This document shows positions 23,434 through 36,684 of a stretch of DNA of 64,000 nt, piece by piece; positions within the stretch are counted from its first letter, which is position 1, and the number at the start of each line of letters is the position of its first letter. This stretch comes from Theobroma cacao. Taxonomy: Eukaryota > Streptophyta > Magnoliopsida > Malvales > Malvaceae. The DNA lies in the NCBI RefSeq assembly GCF_000208745.1, contig NC_030853.1, positions 28,555,701 to 28,619,700 on the forward strand, given 5' to 3'. The notes under the pieces are model-generated. The model was not told where the DNA came from. It was given only the letters and a program-made list of their open reading frames with translations, and did no database searches. Both the position numbers and the translations under genes were made by a program.

Positions 23434-24358
23434 TCATACACCACAACCTAAGCCCCTGGCTTCTGATCCTTTCATGATTCTTAGCCTCTTGCATGATGTG
23501 ACGAACATACTGCAAATAAAATAGATAACCTTGTAAGTTACATAAAATATCTCGCATAACTAGCAAAGAGAGCAGGAGAGGGAGAGGGAGAAGGAGAGAG
23601 AGAGAGAGAGAGACTTACTCCCAGGGAACATCTCCAACTAGCATCCAGTCTCCATCCTTGTCTTCATAAGTAGGTGCATAATCTGATCCTTTGTAGCCTT
23701 CTCTTTCTGAGTACTCACCTGAAAAGGGGGAATCGAAGGTCATTTTCATAATATTCATCACAATTTCACCCCCAGTCACATCAAGTATGTCATAAACAAC
23801 AAAATAACAGCAATAATCAAATATTCTTACCTATGGTGAACTTGAACATGTTCTCTAAAGCCTGCAGGAGCTCCGCGTACCCTGTGTAAACTTTCAGGTC
23901 AATCTTTCTTAAGTATGGTGCTCCATCCATGCTTACTTTCACGTAAATCCCAGGACCATCAGACTCACTTTTCTTTGGCTGAAAGTTATTCTTTCTATAG
24001 GACCGGATCGGTGGCCACCCCACAATTTGTGCTCTGTATGGAGCATATGCATCAAAAGAATCCATTAGTTTCCATCTAAGTTTATGATCAAATAGTAAGA
24101 GATTAAGAAGATCGGTCCTGAAGGCAACTTTTGTTTGTAACTTGTTATGATAACTTACTTGGCAGGAGTGGCAGTTTCATTTTGAGCATCAGATTTGCCA
24201 TTTGCTCCAAATTCCTCATCAGCGTCCTGCAATGGTCGCTTCTTGTTTCTAACATTGGAAACTGATTGTTCCTCTCTTTCATCTGTTCCTGGCAACCCTA
24301 ACCTTAGCTCGGTTGCCTTGAGGTTTAGATCATTCTCATATGCCACGCTGCCTTCCAT
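23434..24358 (-). CDS. IAA4-like: Aux/IAA auxin-response repressor, IAA4/IAA3-like
   Basis: Four exons on the minus strand, 24358-24159, 24033-23831, 23718-23619 and 23509-23434, give 192 residues, normal for the IAA1-4 group. Domain I is LRLGLPG (18-24), an LxLxL EAR motif that recruits TOPLESS co-repressors. A basic KKRPLQ lies at 39-44. Domain II is VGWPPIR (71-77), the auxin degron recognised by TIR1/AFB. Domains III and IV follow ([39 protein letters not shown]) and form the PB1 surface that binds ARF factors. The end, [10 protein letters not shown], is typical of IAA3/IAA4. It acts in the nucleus, repressing ARF targets until auxin triggers its degradation. All four domains are intact. 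A second Aux/IAA gene diverges from it about 14.6 kb away. Confidence 0.95.
23594..23612. repeat. GA/CT microsatellite beside a splice donor
   Basis: A (GA)n run on the plus strand, which is (CT)n in the IAA4-like transcript. It starts right after the 5' splice site of intron 3 (minus strand reads GTAAGTCTCTCTCT...). The intron is only 109 bases (23510-23618). Confidence 0.85.
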
Positions 24359-24561
24359 TTTTCAAAGATCTTCACCCAAATGATACACCAAATCAACTTG
24401 TCTGGAAACCAAAGTTCCTTCTTCAATGTAGAGATGAATGCGACCTGATGCTGTCTAAGGTCTGAGTTCAGAAAAGTTCTTGTAGTTCCTTTGACGACGC
24501 AAAAAGTTTGAGAGAAACGAAAATGTTTGGAGTTTGTGGTGGAAATGGGAATGCAAAAGCA

Positions 24562-24573
24562 GGTATTTAATAG
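24562..24573 (-). promoter_or_regulatory. Candidate TATA box of the IAA4-like gene
   Basis: On the minus strand this reads CTATTAAATACC, about 205 bases upstream of the start codon at 24358. This is a TATA-like match at a plausible distance; no transcription start is known. Confidence 0.35.
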
Positions 24574-27500
24574 GACATGATGAAGTCATAAAGCAAGGGT
24601 ATGGTGTATTAAGAGTAATGAGGAAGCCTTGATATTCTCTCAATGCACGAATTATGGACAAAGGCAAGCTAAGCTGTCGGTAGCAACAGCAGCAACTTTG
24701 AGGCAAGCTGCCCCAGCTATACGGGGACAGGGTGGGACAAGCTCAGCCGCCCATATGGAAGACTTGAGCCTTCAGTGGGACGGTCAAGATGCGTTTTGGG
24801 GGGTTGTGGGAGTGAAATCAGGGGCGTTGGTTTTTCTTTAAATGAAGGAAAGAAGGCAGCATCCCCATGTGAACGGGGTCCATCTTGGGTGTTGGGTATG
24901 GGCACAGCATGGCCATGTGGGGCTAGAATTTAGCAGGGTTTTTGAATTGGTTAATTGGACTGTGGGGTTCATTTCATGTGGTCTGTCCCGTCATGTGTGC
25001 AGGTCAGCCCCTGAATTATTCCTAGCTAGACAAAATTCAAACAAGAAAAAGTGTAATTAAAAAGCTTAATTATTTTAATTACTATTATTATGCATCTCTG
25101 TTGGCTATCATAACTAAGGAAAACAAGTTCATTTGACCCAGTCTGTTTGTAGTTGATTGACATTCCACAATCCAAACCTTGCCGTTTCTGTTATTTCCTT
25201 TGATCTTTAGTTGTTGACCCAACTCTTTTTAAGGGGAGACCGCCGGATTAGTAATATTAATAAGTTTCCTAAGCATTGGAGCCTCCATTAATGTATCTGG
25301 ATTAGTCTCAGTTTATGAGGGGAATAAGAAAATCTTCAATACTTTGGGATGCTGAATAAACTGCCGCTCTGCTTTCTGTCTTTCCTCATCCCAGAGCTAA
25401 AATTTTTACCTACTAAAAATCACTTTTAAGGAGATTATAGGGTTGATCTTTAGTCTATACATTGATCATTGTGCTTTTCATTATCAAGGCTAATTTTTAC
25501 TATGCAGTCTGCAGGTCATCATTTAGGCTTTTGGTTGAACTAGTTTTCCCAGAATCATTTCATGAGCTACGCATTCCAATGGTTGCTAGTCATGTGTTGC
25601 CTAAGTGCTATTATTTCACCTTGATTATATCTTTTCAACAAACAGGTTCTGAATTTCCAATGTTTAAGAAAGCTGCAAGGCTAAAAAACTACATATCTTT
25701 AGCTTTTGCTTTAGTTAAATATTAAAGCAGGAAACTACTAGTACTGTAGTAGCTATCAATAATATAAGGGAGTAGTAGGCTCATGAGGAACTCTGTATTT
25801 TTAGCAAAATAAATCAGATCAAACCTTAGAAAGGAGAACACATGAAGCATGGTTATCATTAGACGCTGCCTATTATTACCCTCCCAGGATGAGTCCCACC
25901 TTGTCCTCTGGTCTGAATGCGCTCCATTGGATGCTCAATTGACGCAAGATGGGCATTCAAAGTTATCAGCATCAGGGTCCATTTCAGCCTCACCCGTGCG
26001 CATTAAAATGCTGTTTGATCATTATTATTCTTGTTCTGCTATATTGATACACATACCATCCAACGCCTAATATTTGATAGACTCTCTTGGTTCAAATCTC
26101 TTTCTTCCTAGCAAAAATGAACCAATTCATTTTACCGGCATGTTATTTTCCAGGTTTCATTTTCTATGGTTTGAATTTAGAGAAGCATGCTAGACAATCT
26201 ATATCTTGATCCATGACGAACCAAACATGTTCACAAATGCAGATATGCATCAAATGATCCAAAAGGAAAGAGAACAAAAGAAATAACATCACTATATATA
26301 TATAGAAACAATTCATGTCATACTTCATTAGAAATAATAGGGATGAGTGTTAGCACAGCAATAATTATCAAAATTCAAATAATAAATGATTTTCAATAAA
26401 TTTTTTATATGGGGTTTCAACAATTCAAACTATGATGAAATATTTTATTTGAGTTTCTTTTATTCATAAGATGATGCGTAATATCTCATTTTATCTCATA
26501 TCAAATATCATATATGAATGTAATTTTTAAAATTTATATAAAGATTTAAGTCAATTACTACTAGTAATTTGAATTTAAACTTTCGAAAGTCATCTAATTT
26601 TAACTCAAAATGTTATTCAGAAGTAGGAATGCTTACAGCCAACCACTCCATACATGGAAAAAAAATAGTCAAAGAATCAATTAATCCCTTCTAAGTTCAG
26701 CTTCCCTGGCAGAGAAGCAAAATATCCATTTTCTTTTTCTTCTTCTTAGGACAGCTGAGAGTTTTTCTTTGTCCGGCTGTCGTCTATCTTTTCTGCATTT
26801 CCCTTCAGTCCTGTTTCATCTCCCAAATAAAAACAAAAGAAAAGAAACAAATCGAAGATCGTGCATTGATATTGAAGTAGGGTTTGTTTTTTTTTTTTTG
26901 GGTTACAGTTGCTGATATTCATTTCATCCAGGAAAGCCATGGTCTTAAATGTATAAAGGGTTTCTATTACGACTTTAAGGAATCCAACAAGTTTTAGTAC
27001 AGATGTTTGAGCTGTGCTATGCTGTCCGTGGCCATGGCATGGCTCACACCGTTAGGTCATTATTGCTCAAACAATGCAGCGATAGTAACAGGGTCTAAAA
27101 ATCTTAGAAGGGGTTAGTTAAAACTTGTGGCCTCTGCCACAGCATCATCCCAATGAAAGCTGTAGCTGACTTAGCTTTGCACGTTTGTGGTGCCTGAGCG
27201 CCCTTCAATCCCAAAACGCCCCTACAGGGACAGCGATGCATAACAAATATGAATCCAGGTGTAGGTCTATTTTGCAGAATTTAATTCACTACCATTTCCA
27301 GGTTGGATATGCATTGAGATATGACTCTTCAATGGAGTTGGAAAATTCAATGCTTAATTGCAGTGGCAGGTCGTCGGTAAAAGCTTTGACTCTGAACTAA
27401 TTCCTGTCTGATACGGACCATTCAGCATTTCTGGTACATTAAGATTCTGATTCGTGTCTGGTTCTGAGCTAGGAGACGTGTCCATGTACTGGTAGTGAAT

Positions 27501-30277
27501 CAAATTTATTGCAGAAAGCTCTGACATGATTTTTGCATGTTCATTTCTTTATGCCTATCCTTCAAGATATAGTCTCTGATATTTTCTGAGGCTAACTTAT
27601 TTGAACAACAAGTTACCTAAATTAAAATAGGTAAATTATGGGAAAAAACTGTTAAACTTTGTGCAGAATAATGAAAAAACATACGGATTGTAACTAGATT
27701 CAAAGCACTTTGACAGCAAATTGAACATAAGATTTGCTTGAATCAGGCTAAATACACCGAAAGGTTCCTGTAACTTTTAAAAGTAAAAATGTAGTTGCAT
27801 CCATTATTGACTAGGGGGTTCAACAAACAAATGAGTGCCTGTTTTGAACTTTCTGATCAAATTTCAGCTGAAGAAAACGCGTGTTGAAAATTTATCAGAC
27901 AAGAACACATTTTTTTTCTCATTAGAAACATGCAAGCAACTTACAGGAAATGAGCCTGAATTGACAATGTATCTTCTTATGTATATAAAGAAACTTTTAA
28001 GTAGAATATAATTTCGATTCGGCGGCCACAAACAGAAAACACACGATGCAAAATGTGTGCTTAATTATTCTTTAATCATATTCAACACTTTGATTACTAG
28101 GTATCTAATCTTGTTCTCACCAACACAAACACTCTGGCCCCTTTTACAGGTTATCATAGCTTGGATCTGTTTCTTTGTACTTTGTTTTAGCCAGTCGGTG
28201 CTGAATTGCTGTGATACCCCTTTTTATCATAAACTCCGGTTTCACTCCATACTTCATAGCAGAAAACAAAGGGAAAAGAGCAGTAACTTGGAATTAAAAA
28301 TATACCGACATTGGACATCAGGGTCAGGTTTAAAGCTCAAATGGAGCACAAAAAAAAAAAAAGGAGAGTTTCCAAGCTGTGGGGTGCCCCAACTGGCCAT
28401 GACAGTATAGAAAAAAGATGACAAATACAACTTAGATGAGAATAAGTGGTCCCAAAACGGGCCAATGTGCCAACACACAAAGGAAACCAGGCCCCTGTGC
28501 AAGGAACCCCCACACCCTAATTTGAAGGGCATTGAACTAGACAAAATTGGGGGGTGCCCGAGTTGGAGAGGGCACCTTTCTTTGCATTAAATCCGTGGGG
28601 ATTCACTCACCTGGCTTTTTGTTTTAGGACCACTTTGAAGGCAATCAAGGGTCCACCAATTCTTCTGCTGCATTGTGCACCTCCACCTTTGATATCTATT
28701 CAATTATAAATTTTTTCCGGACAAACCGTGTGTTTTCCAACAACATATACCCACCCTCTCTTTCAATTCCTCATGTGCATGCGGTGTAGATGTCTTGATA
28801 ATGTTATTGAAAGCTAAATTCAATAGCCCATGGTTTTCGATTTTTTCTTTTTCTTTTTATAACTGGGGACAGCAAGGCATTTGGGATTTCATGAATTAAT
28901 TGCTACGTGTGCATAAAATCTTTGGAAATGTAATAAACACAAGGGAGAGTGTGATAAAGTTGAATTGAATTGTCAGTGTTTGGAGGTCATGATGTTTCTG
29001 CAAAAACCAAACTATGTGCTGATGGCAGCAGACATTGGGGGTAAATTAACTTTGGTCTTATCTTCTGGTGAACTGAACTTGCACATGATTTAAACTTAAG
29101 AAAGAATTGTATTGAAAATGAGTCTAGCTTCATTGTAAAGTTGACTTGATTTGAAGTTGCAACACATTAATTTTTTTCTGCCGCAATCATAGTTCATTCA
29201 TGAATTTAACCAAATTCTTTCATCTGGCATTGCACCTTCATAACTTACAGATTCAAGGTAAAGAATGAAATGACCAGAAGTTAATGCCATTCAGCAGGGA
29301 AAAAAAAAAGAAAAAGAAAGGGTGATGCAATAATACCAAAAAAGAAAAGAGGATCAAGGAGAAATGAACAAGGGGAAATGAGTTGGATGCTTTGCTTTTC
29401 TTTACTAAGGTGAGAAACAGAAAGAAGAAGGAACATACATTTTTCACTTTTAATGATATCTTTTTGTCTTATTTTTCACTTCTTGTTACTGTTAGTAAGA
29501 AAGGATGTGGCAGCTGTCATCTTCTTTTTCTTTCTACCCTATTTCTTCCACACAAAATATGCTTGGTGGGTAAGAGAAAATGCTATTAAGGTCTTAGGAT
29601 GGAAAAGAGTGTGCATGACAAAATGCAGAAAAAAACAACTTCCTCCTTTTTGGTCTGGCAAAAGAGAAAAGTTAGCAGACAATCTGAAGATGAGGTTCCT
29701 TCTTCTTTATATCTGTAGTACACTAATTAAGAAATGATCTTTTTACCATAATTCTCTTTGAAATTTCTCTGAATTTTCTTTTATTTTAAAAAGAATAGTC
29801 AAACTAGAAGCATTAGAAAATAAAATGAAAGTTGCAAATGAATTCTCTCTTGTAAATACACCTTTCAATTATCTAAAACTATATGATAAATGTCTCTCCA
29901 ATCTCCATTAAAGAAACAATAATTGGGTCAAATTATCCTGATGGGCGTTCGGGTCACGGTTCAACCTGCAGTGGCCCCAATTGGTCGGAAGTTGAACCCC
30001 AACTCAAGGCTTCAAGCAGGAGCGCGTGGGGAAATCTTTTGTTTTCAGATAGAAAGGGGAGCCAAACCAGGATTTTGATCTCCAGTGGTGAAAGAATCGA
30101 TACTAATAATAACAAGCAGTAGGAGCTAGGAAGCATCATCCGGATGTACACGTGTGGCATGCTGATGCAACCCGATTGGTCAAGTTGGCCCTCTCCTCTT
30201 CCGGGCCCCAGCACATGAGAGGGTAACCCAAAAGAGAGGGTCCCATTTTCTGATATCCTGGGTGATCAGAATCTGAT

Positions 30278-30294
30278 TGTTTGTTTGTTTGTTT
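30278..30294. repeat. (TTTG)n microsatellite
   Basis: About four tandem TTTG units within the divergent intergenic region. Confidence 0.8.
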
Positions 30295-32632
30295 GCCCTG
30301 GCTGTCAGGCTCTGATTGACAATCTACGGATATGATTTGGCAGATTTGCATTGCAGCACGAAGCCAGGGCTTTGAAGGTCGAAAGTTTAAAAGAGTAATG
30401 CCCGATCCAGGTCAAGCCACGTCGATGCATCAATGACCATTCATGGTTGTATCAAAAGGGCCCCCCCTGCCTTTTGAGAAACCGCGGAGCTGGAACATTA
30501 TCAATCATCATGGGACCCTTTGTTAAACTCATCGTCAGTCTTGTCCTAGGTTATTACTGTTCGGATGTACTCCATGCTTTGCTTCACCACTGAAACTTGT
30601 CCTGTTACAAAAGCATGAAAAGTTTCATGGTCCTGTATGCTTTCCTTTCATAGCTCTACCTAGGCTTTCTAGTTCTAGCAGCTTGTCGGTCGGAATGCTT
30701 CCGAAATTTGGAGACAAGATGCTGAGTACTTGATCAAGTTCTCCTGTCAGGTACTAGAAAATTGCAACTCTTGCAGGACTTAAAAGAGTTCTATACCAAG
30801 TACGAACATTTTCTTTATCTAAAACTATAAACAACATAGAATTCAAATTTCGAAAATTACTACTATATTCAAGGTTCTTATCATCAAGTAATGCTTCATG
30901 GTGGTGGGTCAAGTAAACAAATGAGCATGGTTTTCATTCATTTTCAAGGTTTTTAGCCTTTAGGGAAAAAATGGGAAAAGAGGAATTAGTTGAGCAATGG
31001 AATAAGAATTAGGAAGCCAACTTCTTAGTCCTCTCTCCTCTCCCTACCCTCTATTTTTAAGCTATAAGAAAAGAGTTAAATAGCATCAAATCCTGTTCAT
31101 TTATCTTCGGTGAAAATAGGGAGTAGGGCCAAAATTTCCTTAAAGAAAAGGAATTCCCTATTAAATTGCAGCAAGTGGAGTAGGGGGTAACTGAATAGGG
31201 GATTAGGGGATATACACAGCTTATAGGTTTCCGTTCCCCAGCGCAAGATTCAAGCAGTCCTTCAAAACAAACAAATTTGAAAGGGTCCTTAGTGGCCCAT
31301 AACAGACTAGCAGCCCTATACAACTAGATGGGCTATGAAAATTTTCTAAGATAGTAGGCCGTAGCGACTACTACAGTAAAATGGGCTGGGACAGCTTCAG
31401 GCACCTTCTGAAGGCATTTCCAGGCACCCTATAATTGAAATGCGATGGGTTTCTAACTCTGGGCTAATTGATGTCGGCTAACATGTATAATAATCTGCCT
31501 GGTACATATGACTTCTACACATTCATAATGTTGGTTATGTTCCGAACTTTTTGTTAAAAAAAGAGGAACAGGCCAGGTAGGTTTCAAATCAATAATTTTA
31601 TCACTATTTACTGTAAATTCTAATTCCTGCCATAATTGAGAATAGGAAAAAGTAGGCTTTCTTTTGCTAAAATAACAACATTTGCTTGCAGCAATGAGCT
31701 AGAGGGTCTGATAAGAGGCAGCTGGCCATGTTTCTTCCTTAGTTATACTGGAAAACTCATGCCAATGAGTGTGGAAACTACTGCCATATTCAAACATTCA
31801 TCAACCCGTCTGCCAGCTCAAATCTTAAGCATTAACCGGCGACAGACATAAATTCAAAGGGTTGAGCTGGTAACGATCTGTATAATTGCCATTGTGTGGA
31901 GCCTAAGAGGACACAGCTGCAATTTGCAAACGGAACGGACAATGTTTCAAGGGGCATGCAGAGCCGTTAGGAGAGGGGCTTTAAACGTCAGTTCTAAATG
32001 CTGATGGACCCCTTGATTAAGGCATTGCGTCAATCGAACACCATTAGTGCAAAGAAGGATTCTTCTGCTCCGTACGTCTTCAAGATATACGTCGTTTTTC
32101 GTCCTTTATTTCAGGGATTTATGGGCGTTTTCATGGGGCTGATCCATTGAAAGTCACACCTCTTGTCAATAATAGAAGGGTTCTTTTTCTTCTTTTTATT
32201 CTTCTTCTTCTGGGGAGATTGGACAAAGGCTCATAAATTCCGCAAAAGTTAAATTAAGTTTGGATATGCTAATGATAGAACAGTCCGCCTTCTAAGCTGA
32301 TGTCAACATTTTGAGAGCAACTATTCCTTCATGATCTGCTTAAATGAAAAGCTCCTGCTTTATCTTTATCATTACATTACTCTTAACGGCATCCTCTGTT
32401 TTTCCGTTTTGAGGAAGTGCATGGCTTGTGTATAGAGGTGAGCAAAATCAATACAGACCAATTATTCATTCAAATTAGATGCGATTTAGGTAAAATGGTT
32501 CGATCTAATTAATCCATTGGATCAATTGGTCCAAAATATTTGGTTTAATTGGTTTTTTAATCGGTTCTCGGTTTTAAAATTTTTGGACCAATTCACTAAA
32601 AAATAAAACTAATTTTTTATATATTTATATAT

Positions 32633-34010
32633 ATAGTCATATAAATAATATTTTTTATATATTAAAAAGAATTGATAGTAAACTTAATTAATAATATATT
32701 TAAAATATATTAACGTATTGTACATACGTATATAAATCATAATCATAGTAATTTAATATTAATAACTATATATATAAACCTATATTAATATGAAATTACA
32801 AATTATATATTTTAAATGATATAATTTATATGTTAATATTATAATATATGATAGTAAATATTTTACATATTAATATGTTATAATTATTATACCTTAGTAA
32901 TATTTTGTAATATAAAATGGTATGAATATATACATATAATTGTATAAATATATTATATATACATATACATAAGCATTACTATAATTTATAATAAACTTTA
33001 TTTGTATGATTATATTTAATAACTTCATTTGTTATCACCTTAGATTTTATAATATATTGTTTATAATTAGTTATTATTTATACAAATTTTGATATAAAAC
33101 ATTATAACATATAAGTTAAGTCATTAATTATATATCTATAATAAAGTCATATATTATATATACATATNATATAGTCATATAAATAATATTTTTTATATAT
33201 TAAAAAGAATTGATAGTAAACTTAATTAATAATATATTTAAAATATATTAACGTATTGTACATACGTATATAAATCATAATCATAGTAATTTAATATTAA
33301 TTATATTTATTTATTTATAAATATGTATTAATATGAAATTACAAATTATATATTTTAAATGATATAAGTTATGTGTTAATATTATAATATATGATAGTAA
33401 ATATTTTACATATTAATATGTTATAATTATTATACCTTAGTAATATTTTGTAATATAAAATGGTATGAATATATATATATAATTGTATAAATGTATTATA
33501 TATAATTATACATGAGCATTACTATAATTTATAATAAACTTTATTTGTATGATTATATTTAATAACTTCATTTGTTATCACCTTAGATTTTATAATATAT
33601 TGTTTATAATTAGTTATTATTTATACAAATTTTGATATAAAACATTATAATATATAAGTTATGTCATTAATTATATATCTATAATAAATCATATATTATA
33701 TATACATATATTTAATTTATATATAAGCATTATTATAACTTATAATAGACTTTATTTATATGATTGTATAAAACATTTTAATATTATTTATAAATAATTA
33801 TATATATAATATGAATATATTATATATATACATATATTTAATTCAACATAAGTATTATTGTAACTTATAATAAATTTTATTTATATGATTACAGTTATTA
33901 ACTTTATTAGTTATTACTTTAGTTTTTATAATATATTATTTATAATTAGTTATTATTTATACAAACTTTGATATAAAATATTATAACATATAAGTTTTAT
34001 ATATTAATTC
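32633..34010 (+). repeat. Tandem 538-bp AT-rich repeats
   Basis: Copy A (32633-33170) and copy B (33171 to about 33714) both begin ATAGTCATATAAATAATA and stay nearly identical for over 500 bases; both contain AACGTATTGTACATACG and AGCATTACTATAATTTAT. Two shorter, more diverged pieces of the same unit follow at about 33715-33831 and 33834-34010. The single N at 33168 sits at the A/B junction. Confidence 0.9.
33168..33168. other. Single ambiguous base
   Basis: One N exactly at the junction of the two 538-bp repeat copies, where assembly or polishing is likely to be uncertain. Confidence 0.99.
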
Positions 34011-35863
34011 ATATATATATATATATATAATTATGAAATAAGATATAATTATGGATGAAGTTTATAAGTTTATAAGTTTTAATATTATAATTTGTAAAAA
34101 AAAAAAGTGATAAAATTTTGATCTATTGATTCAAAATCAAACCAACCAAACCAATTTTATATTTGATCGTTTTGATTTTTCATTATATTTGATCGATTTT
34201 TTAAAAATAATTAATTTATTTGATCTTTAAATATGATGGACCAAATCACTCAATCCATCCATTTGCTCACGCTTTACTTATATATCTAGTTGTAGCCTAT
34301 AGGCCCGCTAGTAAATGCTTGACAGGTACTGTTTTGTATTCTTCTATACTTCTCTTATGCACATGCCTTCATTTATCCATTTACAAGCAGTTCTTTTCAT
34401 AAATAAATCCTGAAATACTGGCTTATAACTCTTGGCAGGACATAAAGATCATCACAAGTCAGATATTCTTCAGTAAAATGGAAAAGAGAAATACTAATAA
34501 TAATTACACGTTTAGTCCTCAAGGGAGACCAAGCAGGTCAAAAACACCACATCCCCAGTCAATATTACAGAACAGTTACCCTCACCCACTACTTAAACTA
34601 ATGATTATGGTACCAGCAACTGTAAAGAAGAATAAGATAAAACTAAAAGAAATAAACAACGACTAAACTTTGATCCTTTCCAGTATAAGTAACAAAGAAC
34701 TTGATTCATCTAATCTCCTTTTAAAAAGCTTGGTGATCCCTCTGTCAGCCACTAAACTGATTCGGTATCCTCTTTGGTTTCAGTTAAACATTAAGTAAAT
34801 AGGAGGAACGTATATCTTCTGTAATCAATCCCTTATTACGAACCTTTTGTCATCGATGACATGAAGCTGCTGAACCAAAAAAAAAAAAAAGCAAGAGCAA
34901 AAACTGTTTGACTTGACTATCTTTCATATGCAGATACGGATTAGAAAAGGGTTAATGATAGGTTAGTGCAAAAACCGCGTTAGGAGAGAAATAATGAATC
35001 AAAGGGCAGCCTGGTGAGGCGTAAGGCCATATTTTTTTAGCTTAGACATTCCAAGCAAAGAGTGGCTTGGGTCAGCCCCCACCATGGCGACCACTGTCCC
35101 AGGTTCCACCAACATTTGGAATAATATTATTGCGAGGAGATTCTCATATATTGCGTTTGTAGGACCAATCCTAATAAACTAGATTAGTGCTCATAATTAA
35201 TATGTTAATTAACTTGTGGACTGTCACTTAATGTGACTTGTCTGCTCTGCTAATAAAGAGTATCAGTTTCAGATTTAATCCATTTGATCCACCAGGGCAT
35301 ACAGCCAGACAGCAACTTTGAAAATGCTCTCAAGAGTTTGAAAATGTCCACAGTGAACCGAATAAGTATGAGTAAAATTGTGTGACATTATAACATACAT
35401 AGACATACAAATTAAATGAGAGGAAAAGATATGCTTGTGACCACATGATTTGTCATAATCTAGCAACAGTTTTAAACCGACACATTTGTTCAAATTACTT
35501 ATCATTTCTAGGGTTACATCTCTTACAGTCATATGTACATTAATTTTCCATATACAGATCATAAGTTTATGTTCTATCCTAAGTATTGTTAATGTTAAAT
35601 TTCATATACTGTCAATGAACAATAATTACCTGTTAACTAATCGAAATTAACATTTTTTAATAAAGATTTTTATGTTGTTTTAAACTTTAATTAATTCAGT
35701 GAAAGATATTGAACTATGCAATAAACGATGTAATATAATGTAGCACCTCTATTTTAGCGATTTATTTAATTCATCCTTTGAATTAAGTAAGTAATTAAGT
35801 ATGAACTTAACTTGTTGATTAGCTTACTTATGTTTATAGTAAAAGAAATTTGGCCGATTTTCC

Positions 35864-35865
<2 letters not shown>

Positions 35866-35902
<37 letters not shown>
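35866..35902. repeat. (TA)n microsatellite
   Basis: A run of roughly 18 TA units, about 3.0 kb upstream of the plus-strand Aux/IAA gene. Confidence 0.95.
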
Positions 35903-35909
<7 letters not shown>

Positions 35910-36678
35910 AGAAAATGTTTGAACAATCATCCACATAGTTTCTGTGACAAATGAAGCATGCCATTGACAGGTTCTAAGATTTTTTAAAAAATATCTAGGC
36001 ATGCATCCCTATATGAGGGCATAGAAAGAAGCAAAGAAAGAGAGAGAGGGAGTGATATAAATAGGACAAGCTTATGGTAACATCGTGATGAAGAGGCCAA
36101 GGCATCCAAAGTCGTCCAAAGTTCAAGGGAGATCGTGAAAATCACTTTGTTTACTTTGGGAGCAAAAACAATATTGATCTTGTACTATTTGAGGTCTTCC
36201 AAGGCATTTTGTGGCAACAAAACAACCACAGGACAATCTATATTGACACGATATCTTGACTCTATCCTAGTTTTATATCTGGACCACACCGCAAAATCCT
36301 CTAAAAAGCTTAGTTCTTTACATTGTAAAAAAAAAAAAAAAAACAAGAGTTATCCAAAGTGGGGGGCTTCCTTTTCCTTTTCCTGTAGAAAGTATAGAGA
36401 GGTTTCTTTGTATTCTTATATGATTTTGACTCTACCAAGTCCAAAAGATGAAAAGGGTATTCTCTTTTTCTTTTCCCTTTCCTTGAAAGGGTTGAATTAA
36501 TTGGGTAATGTTAAAAGAAGATGTGGATGGGAATGGCTAAGAGTCATGGGCGGGGATAATTATACATAATATCATAGAGGTAGGTTAGAAAGAAACAATC
36601 CAAAATGGGGTTGGGGACGTTGACAAGGCAAGGGCACAGCTTGGGTTAGGGATGTTTCCTTCTCCTAGGGATGTGACC

Positions 36679-36684
36679 TGTCTC
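36679..36684 (+). promoter_or_regulatory. Auxin response element core TGTCTC
   Basis: An exact TGTCTC, the core word bound by ARF factors, about 2.26 kb upstream of the IAA14-like start. Six-base words occur often by chance, so this is only a candidate. Confidence 0.25.

Larger units (their letters stand above)
32438..34270. mobile_element. AT-rich non-autonomous inverted-repeat element (candidate)
   Basis: The left end reads GTGAGCAAAATCAATAC (32438 onward) and the right end reads ...CCATTTGCTCAC (to 34270), so the outer 9 bases are inverted repeats. The regions just inside are rich in TTGGTCCA/TGGACCAA and GATCAAAT-type words in opposite orientation at the two ends. No transposase frame exists. 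The centre is extremely AT-rich and built of direct repeats. I found no convincing target-site duplication. Ends of the GTGAGCA kind occur in plant hAT-like MITEs, from memory; class assignment is tentative. Confidence 0.5.

Noticed and set aside
24629..25060. Plus-strand frames upstream of the IAA4-like gene
   Set aside because: No homology recognised; they overlap the IAA4-like promoter, and a GC-rich island alone makes open frames likely.
26085..26105. GGTTCAAATC resembling a tRNA T-loop
   Set aside because: No matching acceptor stem, D-arm or anticodon arm can be folded around it.
32430..34275. Retrotransposon or autonomous transposon
   Set aside because: No reverse transcriptase, integrase or transposase frame, and no long terminal repeats; only short inverted ends and AT-rich direct repeats.
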